Source: Bacteroidales bacterium
GTDB lineage: Bacteria; Bacteroidota; Bacteroidia; Bacteroidales; DYOH01
NCBI GenBank assembly: GCA_030632545.1
Contig: DAOVUO010000190.1
Coordinates: forward strand, 1-5,871
Direction of reading: 5' to 3'
DNA length: 5,871 bases
Part shown: positions 5,867 to 5,871 of the stretch, one piece after another
Layout of the letters: each line of letters opens with the position of its first letter
Numbering within the stretch: position 1 is the first letter of the stretch
The notes under the pieces: generated by a model
The model's database searches: none
Told to the model about the DNA's origin: nothing
The model's input: only the letters and a program-made list of their open reading frames with translations
Made by a program: the position numbers and the translations under genes

Positions 5867-5871
5867 ATTCC

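Overview
This AT-rich window (roughly 30% G+C by eye) most likely comes from a Bacteroidota bacterium. The gene families point there: a Bacteroidota-type nucleoid-associated protein, a PAS-SpoIIE phosphatase with a multi-pass membrane sensor, and a beta-barrel protein ending in Phe. So does a close match to the Bacteroidota promoter consensus (TTTG, then TAnnTTTG) in front of the nucleoid-associated protein gene. Genus and species cannot be told from the sequence.

Five complete genes lie on the minus strand and read from right to left. At the right end (5337-5813) is a small membrane protein with a CX3CP motif and two [4Fe-4S] ferredoxin clusters. Its 3' end overlaps by 47 bases a secreted, probably outer-membrane beta-barrel protein (4076-5383) that has its own strong Shine-Dalgarno sequence; the two look like a coupled operon of unknown function. 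A 197-base gap with palindromic 13-mers separates them from a sensor phosphatase (1944-3878: six membrane segments, coiled coil, PAS, SpoIIE). Next come a nucleoid-associated protein of the NdpA/YejK type (823-1863) and a YbjN-like protein (298-732). I see no RNA genes, CRISPR array, insertion sequence or recombinase.

The most notable structure is at the left edge. The last 45 codons of a second YbjN-like gene lie on the plus strand (1-138), tail to tail with the first. Together with the 159-base gap between them they form an imperfect palindrome of at least 435 bases. The two copies encode the same 45 residues. Their DNA is identical over positions 1-89, but differs by five silent third-position changes in 90-138 and by about 10% in the gap. 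This pattern argues against a simple fold-back assembly artefact. It suggests an older inverted duplication under protein-level selection, perhaps with gene conversion outside the centre. The left arm runs off the window, so its full extent is unknown.

The genes do not form an obvious single pathway. The iron-sulfur/beta-barrel pair is the best candidate for a little-described functional unit; the inverted YbjN pair is the best candidate for unusual genome structure.
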